From contig CAKQDL010000001.1 in assembly GCA_934229395.1 (NCBI GenBank), positions 1-64,000 of the forward strand: a stretch of 64,000 bases of DNA, read 5' to 3'. Source of the stretch: an uncultured Peptococcaceae bacterium (lineage in GTDB: Bacteria > Bacillota > Peptococcia > Peptococcales > Peptococcaceae). A program made the position numbers and the translations under genes. A model generated the notes under the pieces. It made no database searches. It worked only from the letters and a program-made list of their open reading frames with translations, and was not told where the DNA came from. Below, piece by piece: positions 38,155-46,454 of the stretch (the first letter of the stretch is position 1; the number at the start of each line of letters is the position of its first letter).

Positions 38155-38187
38155 AAAAGCCGAGGACGCATTGTTCTTGGCTTTTTT
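38155..38187 (+). terminator. Terminator after frr
   Basis: AAAAGCCGAG / CTTGGCTTTT stem (one G-U pair) ending in six Ts. Confidence 0.85.
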
Positions 38188-38204
38188 ATATCGAAATTTC
38201 GTGG

Positions 38205-38233
38205 TTGACTATAGCATTGGCTTGAGGTAAAAT
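38205..38233 (+). promoter_or_regulatory. Promoter of the MATE transporter gene
   Basis: TTGACT (38205-38210), 17 bp, TAAAAT (38228-38233), followed by a structured leader of about 95 nt. Confidence 0.8.
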
Positions 38234-38240
38234 ATTAAAC

Positions 38241-38316
38241 GCTGGAGGGCGATTCATAAGAAATGATGGCTGGATAAGGCGCTGACTGAGATGTCGGCAC
38301 TTTATCCAGCTTTTTT
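38241..38316 (+). promoter_or_regulatory. Candidate transcription attenuator / riboswitch-like leader of the MATE gene
   Basis: A full intrinsic terminator (GCTGGATAA 38269-38277 with TTATCCAGC 38302-38310, then six Ts) lies between the promoter and the ribosome site of the MATE gene. GCTGGA also occurs at 38241-38246 and could pair with the same TCCAGC, giving an alternative fold. No known riboswitch class is recognised. Confidence 0.6.
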
Positions 38317-38333
38317 GATTGAAGGAGGATTAT

Positions 38334-39638
38334 ATGCAGGAAAATTTGTTGACAGCACCGGTTCGAAGGACCTATTTTAAATATTTGGCGGCTGCTTTTG
38401 GCAGTTCGATGATTACGTGCATCTATGGCATTGTAGACACTGCTGTTGTTGGTCATGCTATTGGTCCGGTGGGGAGTGCAGCTCTGGCGGTTGTTATGCC
38501 AATATGGACCATTTTTTATAGCCTGGGGTTACTGGTAGGTATTGGTGGTTCGGTGGCCTACAGTTTTTACATGGGGCAGGGAAAAAAAGAGAAGGCGAAC
38601 GCTTATTTTACACTTTCACTTGGTTTCTGCGCATTGCTCGCTTTGATCGTTTGGGGCGGCATCGCTCTTTTTGAAGAGGAGATGCTTCGCTTTTTTGGCG
38701 CCGATGATGTGCTCTTGGCCTTGGCAAAAAGCTATATGCTTCCGGTTTTGGCTGTTATTCCAGCATTTCCGTTTACGCAGCTTCTAGCGGCGTTTTTGCG
38801 CAATGACCATGTTCCACAGCTCGCGACCTTGGCTGTGATTTGTGGTGGCGTGTTTAATATATTTGGTGATTTTTTCTTTGTGTTTTATTTGGACTATGGC
38901 ATCTTGGGGGCAGGTCTTGCCACCTCGATGGGTGCGGTGATATCGATTACGGTCATGCTTACGCACTTTGTCTCAAAAAATAATGGGCTAAAGCTGGTGC
39001 GTGTGTATGGCATCCTGCACAAGGCCAAAACGGTGATTCATTTTGGTGCAGCGTCCTTTATTTCTGATGTTGGTATGGGTGTTGTAGTCATGCTCTTTAA
39101 CCGTAGCATCATGACTTATTTTGGTACAGATGCCCTGGCTGTTTATGGCGTTTTGGCACAGATGGCGGTTGTGGTACAGGCAGCTTCCTATGGGATTGGA
39201 CAGGCAGCCCAGCCAATGCTTTCTGTGAATTACGGTGCGTCAGCACTTGATCGTGTGGATGAAATAAAGCATTGGGCCTTTTTAACAGCGGCCGTTTTTG
39301 GCCTAGTTTGGTTGGGATTGTTTATGGCATGGCCAAACGCTTTTGTCTATTTTTTTATGAAACCGACGGCAGAGGTTTTGGCAATAGCGCCGTCTATTTT
39401 GAGAACTTATGCCGTTGGCTTTTTGTTTGTGGCCTTTAATGTGGTTGCGACGTATTATTTTCAATCGGTCATGCGTCCAAAGGAGGCGCTTTATGCCTCT
39501 CTTGCACGCGGATTTGTGCTTTGTGGCGTGCTTATTTTTGTGCTTCCAGCGATTTTTGGCCCAAGTTTGATTTGGTGGGTCATGCCTATTACAGAGACTT
39601 TGGTATGCGCTTATTGTGTTTTACAGATAAAAAAATAA
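38334..39638 (+). CDS. MATE family efflux transporter
   Basis: Cation-coupled multidrug or metabolite exporter. The 434 residues form about 12 membrane helices in two homologous halves. The first half has CIYGIVDTAVVGHAIGPVGSAALAVVMP and GIGGSVAYSFYMGQGKKEKA; the second has a matching GIGQAAQPMLSVNYGA. The substrate is unknown. ATG 38334 follows AAGGAGG. It interrupts the usual frr-uppS neighbourhood and has its own promoter, leader terminator and 3' terminator, so it looks like an independently controlled insertion into a housekeeping cluster. Confidence 0.92.
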   Translation: MQENLLTAPVRRTYFKYLAAAFGSSMITCIYGIVDTAVVGHAIGPVGSAALAVVMPIWTIFYSLGLLVGIGGSVAYSFYMGQGKKEKANAYFTLSLGFCALLALIVWGGIALFEEEMLRFFGADDVLLALAKSYMLPVLAVIPAFPFTQLLAAFLRNDHVPQLATLAVICGGVFNIFGDFFFVFYLDYGILGAGLATSMGAVISITVMLTHFVSKNNGLKLVRVYGILHKAKTVIHFGAASFISDVGMGVVVMLFNRSIMTYFGTDALAVYGVLAQMAVVVQAASYGIGQAAQPMLSVNYGASALDRVDEIKHWAFLTAAVFGLVWLGLFMAWPNAFVYFFMKPTAEVLAIAPSILRTYAVGFLFVAFNVVATYYFQSVMRPKEALYASLARGFVLCGVLIFVLPAIFGPSLIWWVMPITETLVCAYCVLQIKK

Positions 39639-39644
39639 AAGTTT

Positions 39645-39675
39645 AAGGATTGGTTAAAAAGCCAATCCTTTTCTT
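39645..39675 (+). terminator. Terminator of the MATE gene
   Basis: AAGGATTGG / CCAATCCTT stem with T-rich tail. Confidence 0.85.
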
Positions 39676-39701
39676 TTGCAGATGAATTTATAGTGGGTAT
39701 G

Positions 39702-39710
39702 TGGTAATAT
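39702..39710 (+). promoter_or_regulatory. Extended -10 promoter of uppS
   Basis: TGG followed by TAATAT (39705-39710). No convincing -35 is seen at the right distance. Confidence 0.5.
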
Positions 39711-39748
39711 ATTAAGTGATTGTCCATATTTAAAATGGAGGTTTACGA

Positions 39749-40498
39749 ATGGAAAACGAAAAATTACATCATACGCTAGACGATATTATGGGCGGAAGTA
39801 TTCCAAAACACATAGCGATTATTATGGATGGTAATGGGCGTTGGGCGACGGCCAAAAACATGGTTCGCTTGGCTGGCCATCGTGCTGGTGTCGAATCTAT
39901 CGAGGAAATTTTACAAACGGTAAAAAAAGTGGGCACCAAATATTTCACTGTCTATGCATTTTCTACCGAAAACTGGAGCAGACCAGAAGAAGAAATCGAT
40001 GGTTTGATGAAGCTTTTTGTAGAGTTTATTGACAAAAAAATTGATAAGCTTAATGCTGAAGGCGTTTGTGTGCGTACCATTGGTGATACGAGCAAGTTGC
40101 CAATGCGCGTGCAAGAGAAGATAAAGAGTGCCTACGCACTGACAAAAGACAACGACGAGGTTATTTTTAATATCGCGCTCAATTACGGTGGACGACAAGA
40201 AATTGTCCATGCATGCCGTCAGCTCGCAAAAAAATGTGAAAATGGCGAGATGCATTACACAGATATCGATGAGGCAATGATGGCAGCATACCTAGATACT
40301 GCGGGCCAGCCTGATCCGGATTTGTTGATTCGCTCCTCTGGAGAGCTCAGACTAAGCAATTTTATGCTTTGGCAAATAGCCTATTCCGAAATTTGGATTA
40401 CGGATACCCTTTGGCCAGATTTTCGTGAAGGCGACCTTTTCGATGCCATTTATGCTTATCAAAAACGCAACCGCCGCTTTGGCGGATTGAAAAAGTAG
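39749..40498 (+). CDS. uppS: Undecaprenyl diphosphate synthase
   Basis: Extends farnesyl diphosphate with cis-isoprene units to C55, the lipid carrier for cell-wall precursors. The 249 residues include HIAIIMDGNGRWA (catalytic Asp), GHRAGVES, FSTENWSRP and the C-terminal RSSGELRLSNFMLWQ and SEIWITDTLWPDF. It starts the uppS-cdsA-dxr-rseP-ispG block, with AATGGAGG before the ATG. Confidence 0.96.
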   Translation: MENEKLHHTLDDIMGGSIPKHIAIIMDGNGRWATAKNMVRLAGHRAGVESIEEILQTVKKVGTKYFTVYAFSTENWSRPEEEIDGLMKLFVEFIDKKIDKLNAEGVCVRTIGDTSKLPMRVQEKIKSAYALTKDNDEVIFNIALNYGGRQEIVHACRQLAKKCENGEMHYTDIDEAMMAAYLDTAGQPDPDLLIRSSGELRLSNFMLWQIAYSEIWITDTLWPDFREGDLFDAIYAYQKRNRRFGGLKK

Positions 40499-40506
40499 GT
40501 GGTAGC

Positions 40507-41319
40507 ATGAAAACGCGTATTTTAACAGCGATTGTTGGTATTCCTGTCGTCTTAGGATGTATTTTTGGACCTCTTCCGCTGATTTATCTCTTCGCTGCCG
40601 TCATGATGCTCGTCCTTAATGACGAATTGGCCAAGATGCAAAAGGAAAAGCTCAAGCCCCTGTTTCATCAGCTGAGCATGGTTAATGCGGTGGTGGCTTT
40701 GGGATGTTATGTCTTTTTAACGAAGGATTTGGCCTTTATTTTTGCTATTTTAAACGTGCTCTTTATGGCAGAGGTGGTGTTTGCCTATCCACGCATTGAA
40801 CTGCACGAAGCGGCTCTTTTGGCCCTTTCGACCATTTATGCCACATGGTTGCCACTACACATGATTGCTTTACGTTCTATGGACTATGGCGCATGGATGT
40901 TGATGTGTGTGTTTATTATGGTTTGGGTGTGTGATTCCTGTGCCTATTTTACAGGCATGGGTATCTATAAAACCATTGGTAAGAAGTTCCGTACCAAGCA
41001 CCGCATGGCGCCAAATCTTTCACCAAACAAAACCATCGAAGGGGCTATCGGTGGCATTACAGGAACAATCATTGCGGCAATCATTGTAGAACGCTTTTTG
41101 CCGATTGAAATGAGTCTTCTACTGACCGTTCTTTTAGGGCTTATGGTGGCCGTTGGTGCTATTGTTGGCGACCTGTTTGAAAGCTATCTCAAGCGCTCCT
41201 TTGATGTAAAAGACAGCGGAAAAATTTTGCCGGGCCATGGTGGCTTTGCAGATCGTTTTGACAGCTTTCTTTTGGTGGCGCCACTTTGTTACTATTTTTT
41301 TAGTATGATGATTGTTTAA
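40507..41319 (+). CDS. cdsA: Phosphatidate cytidylyltransferase
   Basis: Makes CDP-diacylglycerol from phosphatidic acid and CTP, the branch point to phosphatidylglycerol and cardiolipin. A 270-residue protein with 7-8 membrane helices and the C-terminal CdsA signature KRSFDVKDSGKILPGHGG followed by DRFDS. Upstream of it VCDSCAYFTG is the usual metal site. It works between PlsC and Cls, both in this window. It lies 8 bases after uppS. Confidence 0.94.
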   Translation: MKTRILTAIVGIPVVLGCIFGPLPLIYLFAAVMMLVLNDELAKMQKEKLKPLFHQLSMVNAVVALGCYVFLTKDLAFIFAILNVLFMAEVVFAYPRIELHEAALLALSTIYATWLPLHMIALRSMDYGAWMLMCVFIMVWVCDSCAYFTGMGIYKTIGKKFRTKHRMAPNLSPNKTIEGAIGGITGTIIAAIIVERFLPIEMSLLLTVLLGLMVAVGAIVGDLFESYLKRSFDVKDSGKILPGHGGFADRFDSFLLVAPLCYYFFSMMIV

Positions 41320-41336
41320 CTGCTAGGAGGTTATTT

Positions 41337-42479
41337 ATGAAGCATCTTGCAGTCTTGGGTTCAACAGGATCCATTGGCACACAAACCTTGGACGTTGTTG
41401 ACGCTTTGGAAAACCAAAAGGTCGAGATTTTATCGGCCCATCGCAACAAAGCGCTTTTGCACGAACAAATAAAGAAATATCAGCCAACGCACGTGTTCAT
41501 TACCGATGCCGAAACCTATGATTATTTCAAAGGACTTCGTGCTGAAACACCGGGCGTTCATTATCACTATATGTGGGACGATTACAGCAGCTGCTTAGAA
41601 AACATCGACCTAGTTATAGGTGCTATTACGGGCGCAGCTGGGATTGCACCAACCCTCGATTCCCTTAAGGCTGGATTACGCATTGGCCTAGCCAATAAGG
41701 AGACCATGGTAGAAGCTGGTGATTTGGTTTTGGAGTTACTCCAAAAGCATGGCGGCGAAATCATTCCTGTGGATTCTGAGCACTCGGCTATTTTCCAATG
41801 CTTAGAGGGGCGTCCAGAAGAAGTAAGCAAAATTATTCTCACAGCCTCTGGTGGTCCTTTCCGCACATGGGAAACAGAACGCTTTGCTTCTATTACAAAA
41901 GAAGACGCGCTCAAGCATCCTAACTGGAGTATGGGTGCGAAAATCACCATCGATTCTGCAACTATGGTCAATAAGGGTTTAGAAATCATCGAAGCACATT
42001 ATCTGTTTAACTGTGATTATGACAATATCCAAGTTGTTGTCCATCCAGAGAGTGTGGTGCATTCTATGGTTCAATTCGTTGATGGCGCTGTAAAAGCACA
42101 GCTCGGCCTTCCGGATATGAAGCTGCCCATTCAATTGGCTATGACCTATCCAAACCGCGTGCATACTGGGTTTGAGGCTATGGATGTATGGTCCATGGGT
42201 ACCCTTCATTTTGAAAAGCCACGCTTTGATGTGTTCCAAGGCATTGGGATGGCCTATGATTGTGGCAAAAAAGGTGGTTCTGCTCCGATTGTTATGAATG
42301 CAGCCAATGAGGTTGTCGTAACAGCTTTCTTGAGAGATCAAATTCGCTTTGTTGATATTGTGCCAACGGTACAAGCCGTTGTAGATAAAATGCAATGGGA
42401 AAAGGTAGAATCACTGGAGCAAATTTACGACATTGATACACGTGCACGCGAAAAAGCGCTAGAATTATTAAAGATTTGA
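41337..42479 (+). CDS. dxr: 1-deoxy-D-xylulose 5-phosphate reductoisomerase
   Basis: Second step of the MEP isoprenoid pathway (DXP to MEP, NADPH). The 380 residues include the Rossmann motif LGSTGSIGTQTLDVV, ANKETMVEAGDLV, metal and substrate site PVDSEHSAIFQ, ASGGPFR and the C-terminal helical domain. It is co-transcribed with cdsA and rseP. With ispG downstream, it feeds UppS. Confidence 0.96.
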   Translation: MKHLAVLGSTGSIGTQTLDVVDALENQKVEILSAHRNKALLHEQIKKYQPTHVFITDAETYDYFKGLRAETPGVHYHYMWDDYSSCLENIDLVIGAITGAAGIAPTLDSLKAGLRIGLANKETMVEAGDLVLELLQKHGGEIIPVDSEHSAIFQCLEGRPEEVSKIILTASGGPFRTWETERFASITKEDALKHPNWSMGAKITIDSATMVNKGLEIIEAHYLFNCDYDNIQVVVHPESVVHSMVQFVDGAVKAQLGLPDMKLPIQLAMTYPNRVHTGFEAMDVWSMGTLHFEKPRFDVFQGIGMAYDCGKKGGSAPIVMNAANEVVVTAFLRDQIRFVDIVPTVQAVVDKMQWEKVESLEQIYDIDTRAREKALELLKI

Positions 42480-42488
42480 GTTGATTGA

Positions 42489-43550
42489 ATGAATATTATT
42501 ATTGCGGTTTTATTGCTAGGCTTTTTGGTTGCTGTTCATGAATTTGGCCATTTTGTGGTAGCAAAAATCAGCGGTATGTATGTAGAAACCTTTAGTATTG
42601 GCATGGGTCCTAAAATTGCATCCTTTCAAAAGGGTGAAACGGAGTACACGCTGAGTGCCATTCCTGCTGGTGGTTTTGTCAGCGTTCGCGGCATCAGTGG
42701 CAGTGGTGAGGACGAGGATCCAGACGACCCGCGCCTTTTTCAAAACCGTCCGATTATTCACCGCCTCCTTTTTGTTTTGGCAGGGCCAGCAATGAATATG
42801 CTCTTGGCACTTCTCGTGCTTTTGGTGATGTATATGAATATCGGGGCCAATGATATCAATCCAGAAAGCCCGGCCATTATAGCTGAGGTGAATGAAGCCT
42901 CTCCAGCCTTTGAAGCTGGGCTCAGGGCTGGGGATAAGATTACAAGCGTCAATGGTAAAGCTGTAAAGGCGTGGACAGATATGGACGCCTTTATGGAAAC
43001 AGCTGATGGGAGCACCATTGAAATTGGCTATTTGCGAGATGGTGAGGCGCAGCAGACAGCCCTTACACCAAGCTATAGCGACAGCCTCAACCATTATGCC
43101 CTTGGTGTTACAAAAAAAGTGAAATATGTCCATGTGGATTTAAGCTTCAAGCAAGCCCTTACTCAATCCACTCTAGTAACAGCAGGCATGAGCACCATCA
43201 TTTTTGACGCCGTGCTGGACTTGGTTACGGGGCGCACAGCAGTCAACGACGAAGAAGGTGGTTTGTCAGGACCAGTTGGGATTGTTAATGCCATTGGCGA
43301 TTCTGTTGAGCAGGGTGCGTGGGTTGTTGTGAGCCTTTTGGCGGTGCTTTCGGTGAACTTTGGTATTTTAAATATGCTCCCAGTACCGGGTCTTGATGGC
43401 AGCCGATTTTTATTCATTACCATAGAAGCCATTCGTGGCATTCCAATCAGCCAGGATAAAGAAATGATTGTTAACTTTATTGGGATGCTTGCCTTGATGG
43501 CCTTAATGATTTATGTAACCTACAACGATATTTTACGAGTGATAAACTAG
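42489..43550 (+). CDS. rseP: RIP metalloprotease RseP (site-2 protease)
   Basis: Cuts membrane-embedded anti-sigma factors or signal peptides. The 353 residues include HEFGH (His17, Glu18, His21) in the first membrane helix, a single PDZ domain at about residues 115-185 (AGLRAGDKITSVNGKAV) and the third zinc ligand in NMLPVPGLDGSR in a later helix. Its usual place is between dxr and ispG. The partner anti-sigma factor is not in the window. Confidence 0.95.
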   Translation: MNIIIAVLLLGFLVAVHEFGHFVVAKISGMYVETFSIGMGPKIASFQKGETEYTLSAIPAGGFVSVRGISGSGEDEDPDDPRLFQNRPIIHRLLFVLAGPAMNMLLALLVLLVMYMNIGANDINPESPAIIAEVNEASPAFEAGLRAGDKITSVNGKAVKAWTDMDAFMETADGSTIEIGYLRDGEAQQTALTPSYSDSLNHYALGVTKKVKYVHVDLSFKQALTQSTLVTAGMSTIIFDAVLDLVTGRTAVNDEEGGLSGPVGIVNAIGDSVEQGAWVVVSLLAVLSVNFGILNMLPVPGLDGSRFLFITIEAIRGIPISQDKEMIVNFIGMLALMALMIYVTYNDILRVIN

Positions 43551-43560
43551 AGGTGAAACT

Positions 43561-44616
43561 ATGAGACGCGAAACAAAATCATTTTTAATTCGCGATTGCG
43601 GTATGGGGTCAAAGTATCCTGTAACCATTCAGTCAATGACCAACACCGATTCCCACGACGCAGTGGCAACACTCGCGCAGGTGGAACAACTTGCAGCCCT
43701 TGGCGCAAAGATTGTGCGTGTGGCAGTACCAGATATGGATGCTGTAAAAAGCGTGGCAGAGGTCGCAAAAAAGAGCAGTGTGCCAATTGTGGCAGATGTA
43801 CACTTTGACCATAAAATTGCCATTGCTTGCCTCGAACAGGGTGTGGATGCGGTGCGTATTAATCCAGGCAACATTGGTGGCCTCGATAAGCTTTTGGCTG
43901 TGATCGAAAAAGCCAAGGAAAAGGATGCTGCCATCCGTATTGGCGTCAACTCCGGCTCCATCGAAAAGGAATTTTTGGAAGAATTTGGCCATCCCTGCCC
44001 AGAAGCCATGGTCAAAAGTCTTGAAAAATATGTCAGCTTTTGCGAAGCCCACGGCTTTACCAAGCTTGTGCTTTCTGTAAAAAGCTCTGATGTGTCAATG
44101 ATGATTCGTGTCAACGAAATGGTGGCAGAACGCTTCCCATACCCATTACATCTTGGTGTCACAGAAGCGGGTACTGTGCGCAGTGGTACCATTAAATCCT
44201 CTGTTGGCATTGGTGCTCTCTTGGCCGAAGGCATTGGCGATACCATCCGTGTATCCCTCACAGGAGATCCTGCCAATGAAATTCCTGTCGCGGCGGGCAT
44301 TTTGAAATCACTAGGGCTTATGGAAGCTGGCGTGGATGTTGTGAGCTGCCCAACGTGTGGACGCACACAAATCGACTTGGCGCATTTGGCCGAAGAGGTA
44401 GAGGCGCTTTGCCAACCAATCACCAAGCCACTCAAAATTGCTGTTATGGGTTGTGTGGTCAATGGTCCAGGGGAGGCCCGCGAGGCCGACCTCGGTATTG
44501 CAGGCGGCAAGGGCGCAGGGATTATTTTCCGTAAGGGTGAGGTTGTGAAATCCTGCAAGGAAGATGAGCTCCTTTCAGCCTTTAAGGAAGAGCTTGCAAA
44601 GTTATTAAGCGAATAA
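43561..44616 (+). CDS. ispG: 4-hydroxy-3-methylbut-2-enyl diphosphate synthase (flavodoxin/ferredoxin)
   Basis: Converts MEcPP to HMBPP using a 4Fe-4S cluster. The 351 residues start VTIQSMTNTDSHD, with a TIM barrel (VPIVADVHFDHKIA, IRINPGNIG) and a C-terminal cluster domain with Cys ligands in SCPTCGRT and GCVVNGPGEA. Electrons would come from ferredoxin or flavodoxin, which fits the pyruvate:ferredoxin oxidoreductase downstream. It ends at a terminator. Confidence 0.96.
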   Translation: MRRETKSFLIRDCGMGSKYPVTIQSMTNTDSHDAVATLAQVEQLAALGAKIVRVAVPDMDAVKSVAEVAKKSSVPIVADVHFDHKIAIACLEQGVDAVRINPGNIGGLDKLLAVIEKAKEKDAAIRIGVNSGSIEKEFLEEFGHPCPEAMVKSLEKYVSFCEAHGFTKLVLSVKSSDVSMMIRVNEMVAERFPYPLHLGVTEAGTVRSGTIKSSVGIGALLAEGIGDTIRVSLTGDPANEIPVAAGILKSLGLMEAGVDVVSCPTCGRTQIDLAHLAEEVEALCQPITKPLKIAVMGCVVNGPGEAREADLGIAGGKGAGIIFRKGEVVKSCKEDELLSAFKEELAKLLSE

Positions 44617-44621
44617 ATTCC

Positions 44622-44652
44622 AAACCTTCGAGCTTGTCTCGGAGGTTTTTTA
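44622..44652 (+). terminator. Terminator after ispG
   Basis: AACCTTCGAG / CTCGGAGGTT stem with a 5-base loop and six Ts. Confidence 0.88.
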
Positions 44653-44662
44653 TATGGCAATC

Positions 44663-44691
44663 TTGCGTTAAAAAATATCATCTCGTATAAT
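44663..44691 (+). promoter_or_regulatory. Promoter of proS-polC
   Basis: TTGCGT (44663-44668), 17 bp, TATAAT (44686-44691). The leader is only about 45 nt, so there is no room for a T-box. Confidence 0.8.
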
Positions 44692-44739
44692 GATAAATGT
44701 TAATCAAATAATTGAACCGATTTGGAGGGTCTAAATAAT

Positions 44740-46440
44740 ATGAGAATGAAATATGCTCTTATTCCAACTTTGCGCGATGTCCCAGCAGAAGCGCTGATTC
44801 CTAGTCATCAGCTCCTGCTCAAGGGTGGCTACATTCAAAAGGTAGCCGCTGGTATGTATACCTATTTACCTCTAGGTAAGCGCGTGCTTGCTAAAGTTGA
44901 GCAAATTGTTCGCGAAGAAATGGATGCAGCAGATGGCCAAGAAATCCTTATGCCAATCACTCAACCTGCAGAGCTTTGGGAAGAGTCAGGCCGTTGGGCT
45001 GCTTATGGTGATGAAATGTTCCGTGTCGTTGACCGTCACGGCCGTGAATTCTGCCTTGGGCCAACCCATGAAGAAGTTGTTACCGATGTTTGCCGTCAAT
45101 TCATCCGCAGCTACAAGCAGGTGCCACTTCGTCTTTATCAAATTCAAAACAAGTACCGCGATGAACGTCGCCCACGCTTTGGTCTTATGCGCGGTCGTGA
45201 ATTTGTCATGAAAGATTTGTATTCCTTTGATATCGACGAAGCTGGGCTCGATAAGGCCTACGAAGAAATGTATGAAGCCTACAACAAAATCTTTACCCGT
45301 TGTGGCCTCACCTTCCGTCCGGTTTTGGCAGACAGTGGCCAAATCGGTGGCGGCTATACCCACGAATTTACAGCCCTTGCTGAAAACGGCGAAGGGACCA
45401 TCGCTTATTGCGACGGCTGCGACTTTGCTGCCAATATTGAAATCGCAGAAGCAAAGCCACAAGCCTGCGCTGATAAAAACGATGCCGCAGAAGTGGAAAA
45501 AATCTCCACACCAAACATCAAATCCATCGAAGATATTTGCGCTTTCTTAAACGATGAACCAACCAACTCCATTAAGAGTGTGCTCATGCGTGCCGATGAT
45601 GAGCTCATTATGGTGCTCGTGCGTGGTGACCGCGAAGTGAACGATGTAAAGGTTCAACACGCGCACCCATGCCTTGCTATCGATATGGCAGAAGAAGACT
45701 TTATTGTAGAAAAAATCGGTGCGCATCCAGGTTCCTTGGGCCCTGTGAACCTTAAAGATGTGCCAATTTATGCAGACCTCGAATTAAAAGGTCGTACCGG
45801 TATGGTTTGTGGTGCCAATGAAGACGATTTCCATTTTATCCATGTAAATATGGAACGTGATCTTCCAAACGTTACCTATCATGACCTTCGTATGCTTAAC
45901 GAAGGCGAACCCTGCCCAGTTTGCGGTCGACCAATCAAAACCGCGCGTGGCATTGAAGTGGGTCAAGTCTTTAAGCTTGGTACCAAGTATTCCGAAGCCT
46001 TGGGCGCCACTGTCCTCAACGAAGAAGGCAAGTCTGTGGTTCTTCAAATGGGCTGCTATGGTATTGGTGTAAGCCGTACAGTAGCTGCAGCAGTAGAACA
46101 ATTCCATGACGACAAGGGTCTTATGTGGCCAAAAGCCCTCGCACCATACCATGCAAGCTTGGTTGTAGTAAACATCAACAACGAAGAACAAATGGAAGCT
46201 GGCGAAAAGCTCTATGCTGAGCTTCAAAAAGCAGGCTTTGATATTCTTCTTGACGACCGCAAGGAACGAGCTGGCGTAAAGTTTAACGATGCTGACCTCA
46301 TTGGCCTTCCAGTACGCATTACTGTTGGTAAGAAAATTTCCGAAGGTATTGTTGAATATAAGCTTCGCAACAGTGACGAGGTTCAAGAGCTTGCTGTGGA
46401 AGATGTTCTTCAAGCACTCACCGACTTTTATCAAGATTAA
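44740..46440 (+). CDS. proS: Prolyl-tRNA synthetase
   Basis: Class II synthetase of 566 residues with the bacterial layout: motif 1 region HQLLLKGGYIQKVAAGMYTYLPLG, motif 2 around RDERRPRFGLMRGREF, an inserted editing domain (about residues 225-400), motif 3 GVSRTVAAAVEQ and the C-terminal anticodon-binding domain. The HEE in LGPTHEEVV is typical. I start at ATG 44740, 10 bases after TGGAGGG. Confidence 0.96.
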   Translation: MRMKYALIPTLRDVPAEALIPSHQLLLKGGYIQKVAAGMYTYLPLGKRVLAKVEQIVREEMDAADGQEILMPITQPAELWEESGRWAAYGDEMFRVVDRHGREFCLGPTHEEVVTDVCRQFIRSYKQVPLRLYQIQNKYRDERRPRFGLMRGREFVMKDLYSFDIDEAGLDKAYEEMYEAYNKIFTRCGLTFRPVLADSGQIGGGYTHEFTALAENGEGTIAYCDGCDFAANIEIAEAKPQACADKNDAAEVEKISTPNIKSIEDICAFLNDEPTNSIKSVLMRADDELIMVLVRGDREVNDVKVQHAHPCLAIDMAEEDFIVEKIGAHPGSLGPVNLKDVPIYADLELKGRTGMVCGANEDDFHFIHVNMERDLPNVTYHDLRMLNEGEPCPVCGRPIKTARGIEVGQVFKLGTKYSEALGATVLNEEGKSVVLQMGCYGIGVSRTVAAAVEQFHDDKGLMWPKALAPYHASLVVVNINNEEQMEAGEKLYAELQKAGFDILLDDRKERAGVKFNDADLIGLPVRITVGKKISEGIVEYKLRNSDEVQELAVEDVLQALTDFYQD

Positions 46441-46454
46441 TTTGGGTGATGACC

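Noticed and set aside
43629..44681. Long open frame (350 residues) on the minus strand opposite ispG
   Set aside because: The plus strand encodes a full, conserved IspG. The antisense frame has no ribosome site and a Ser/Pro/Arg-rich shadow composition.
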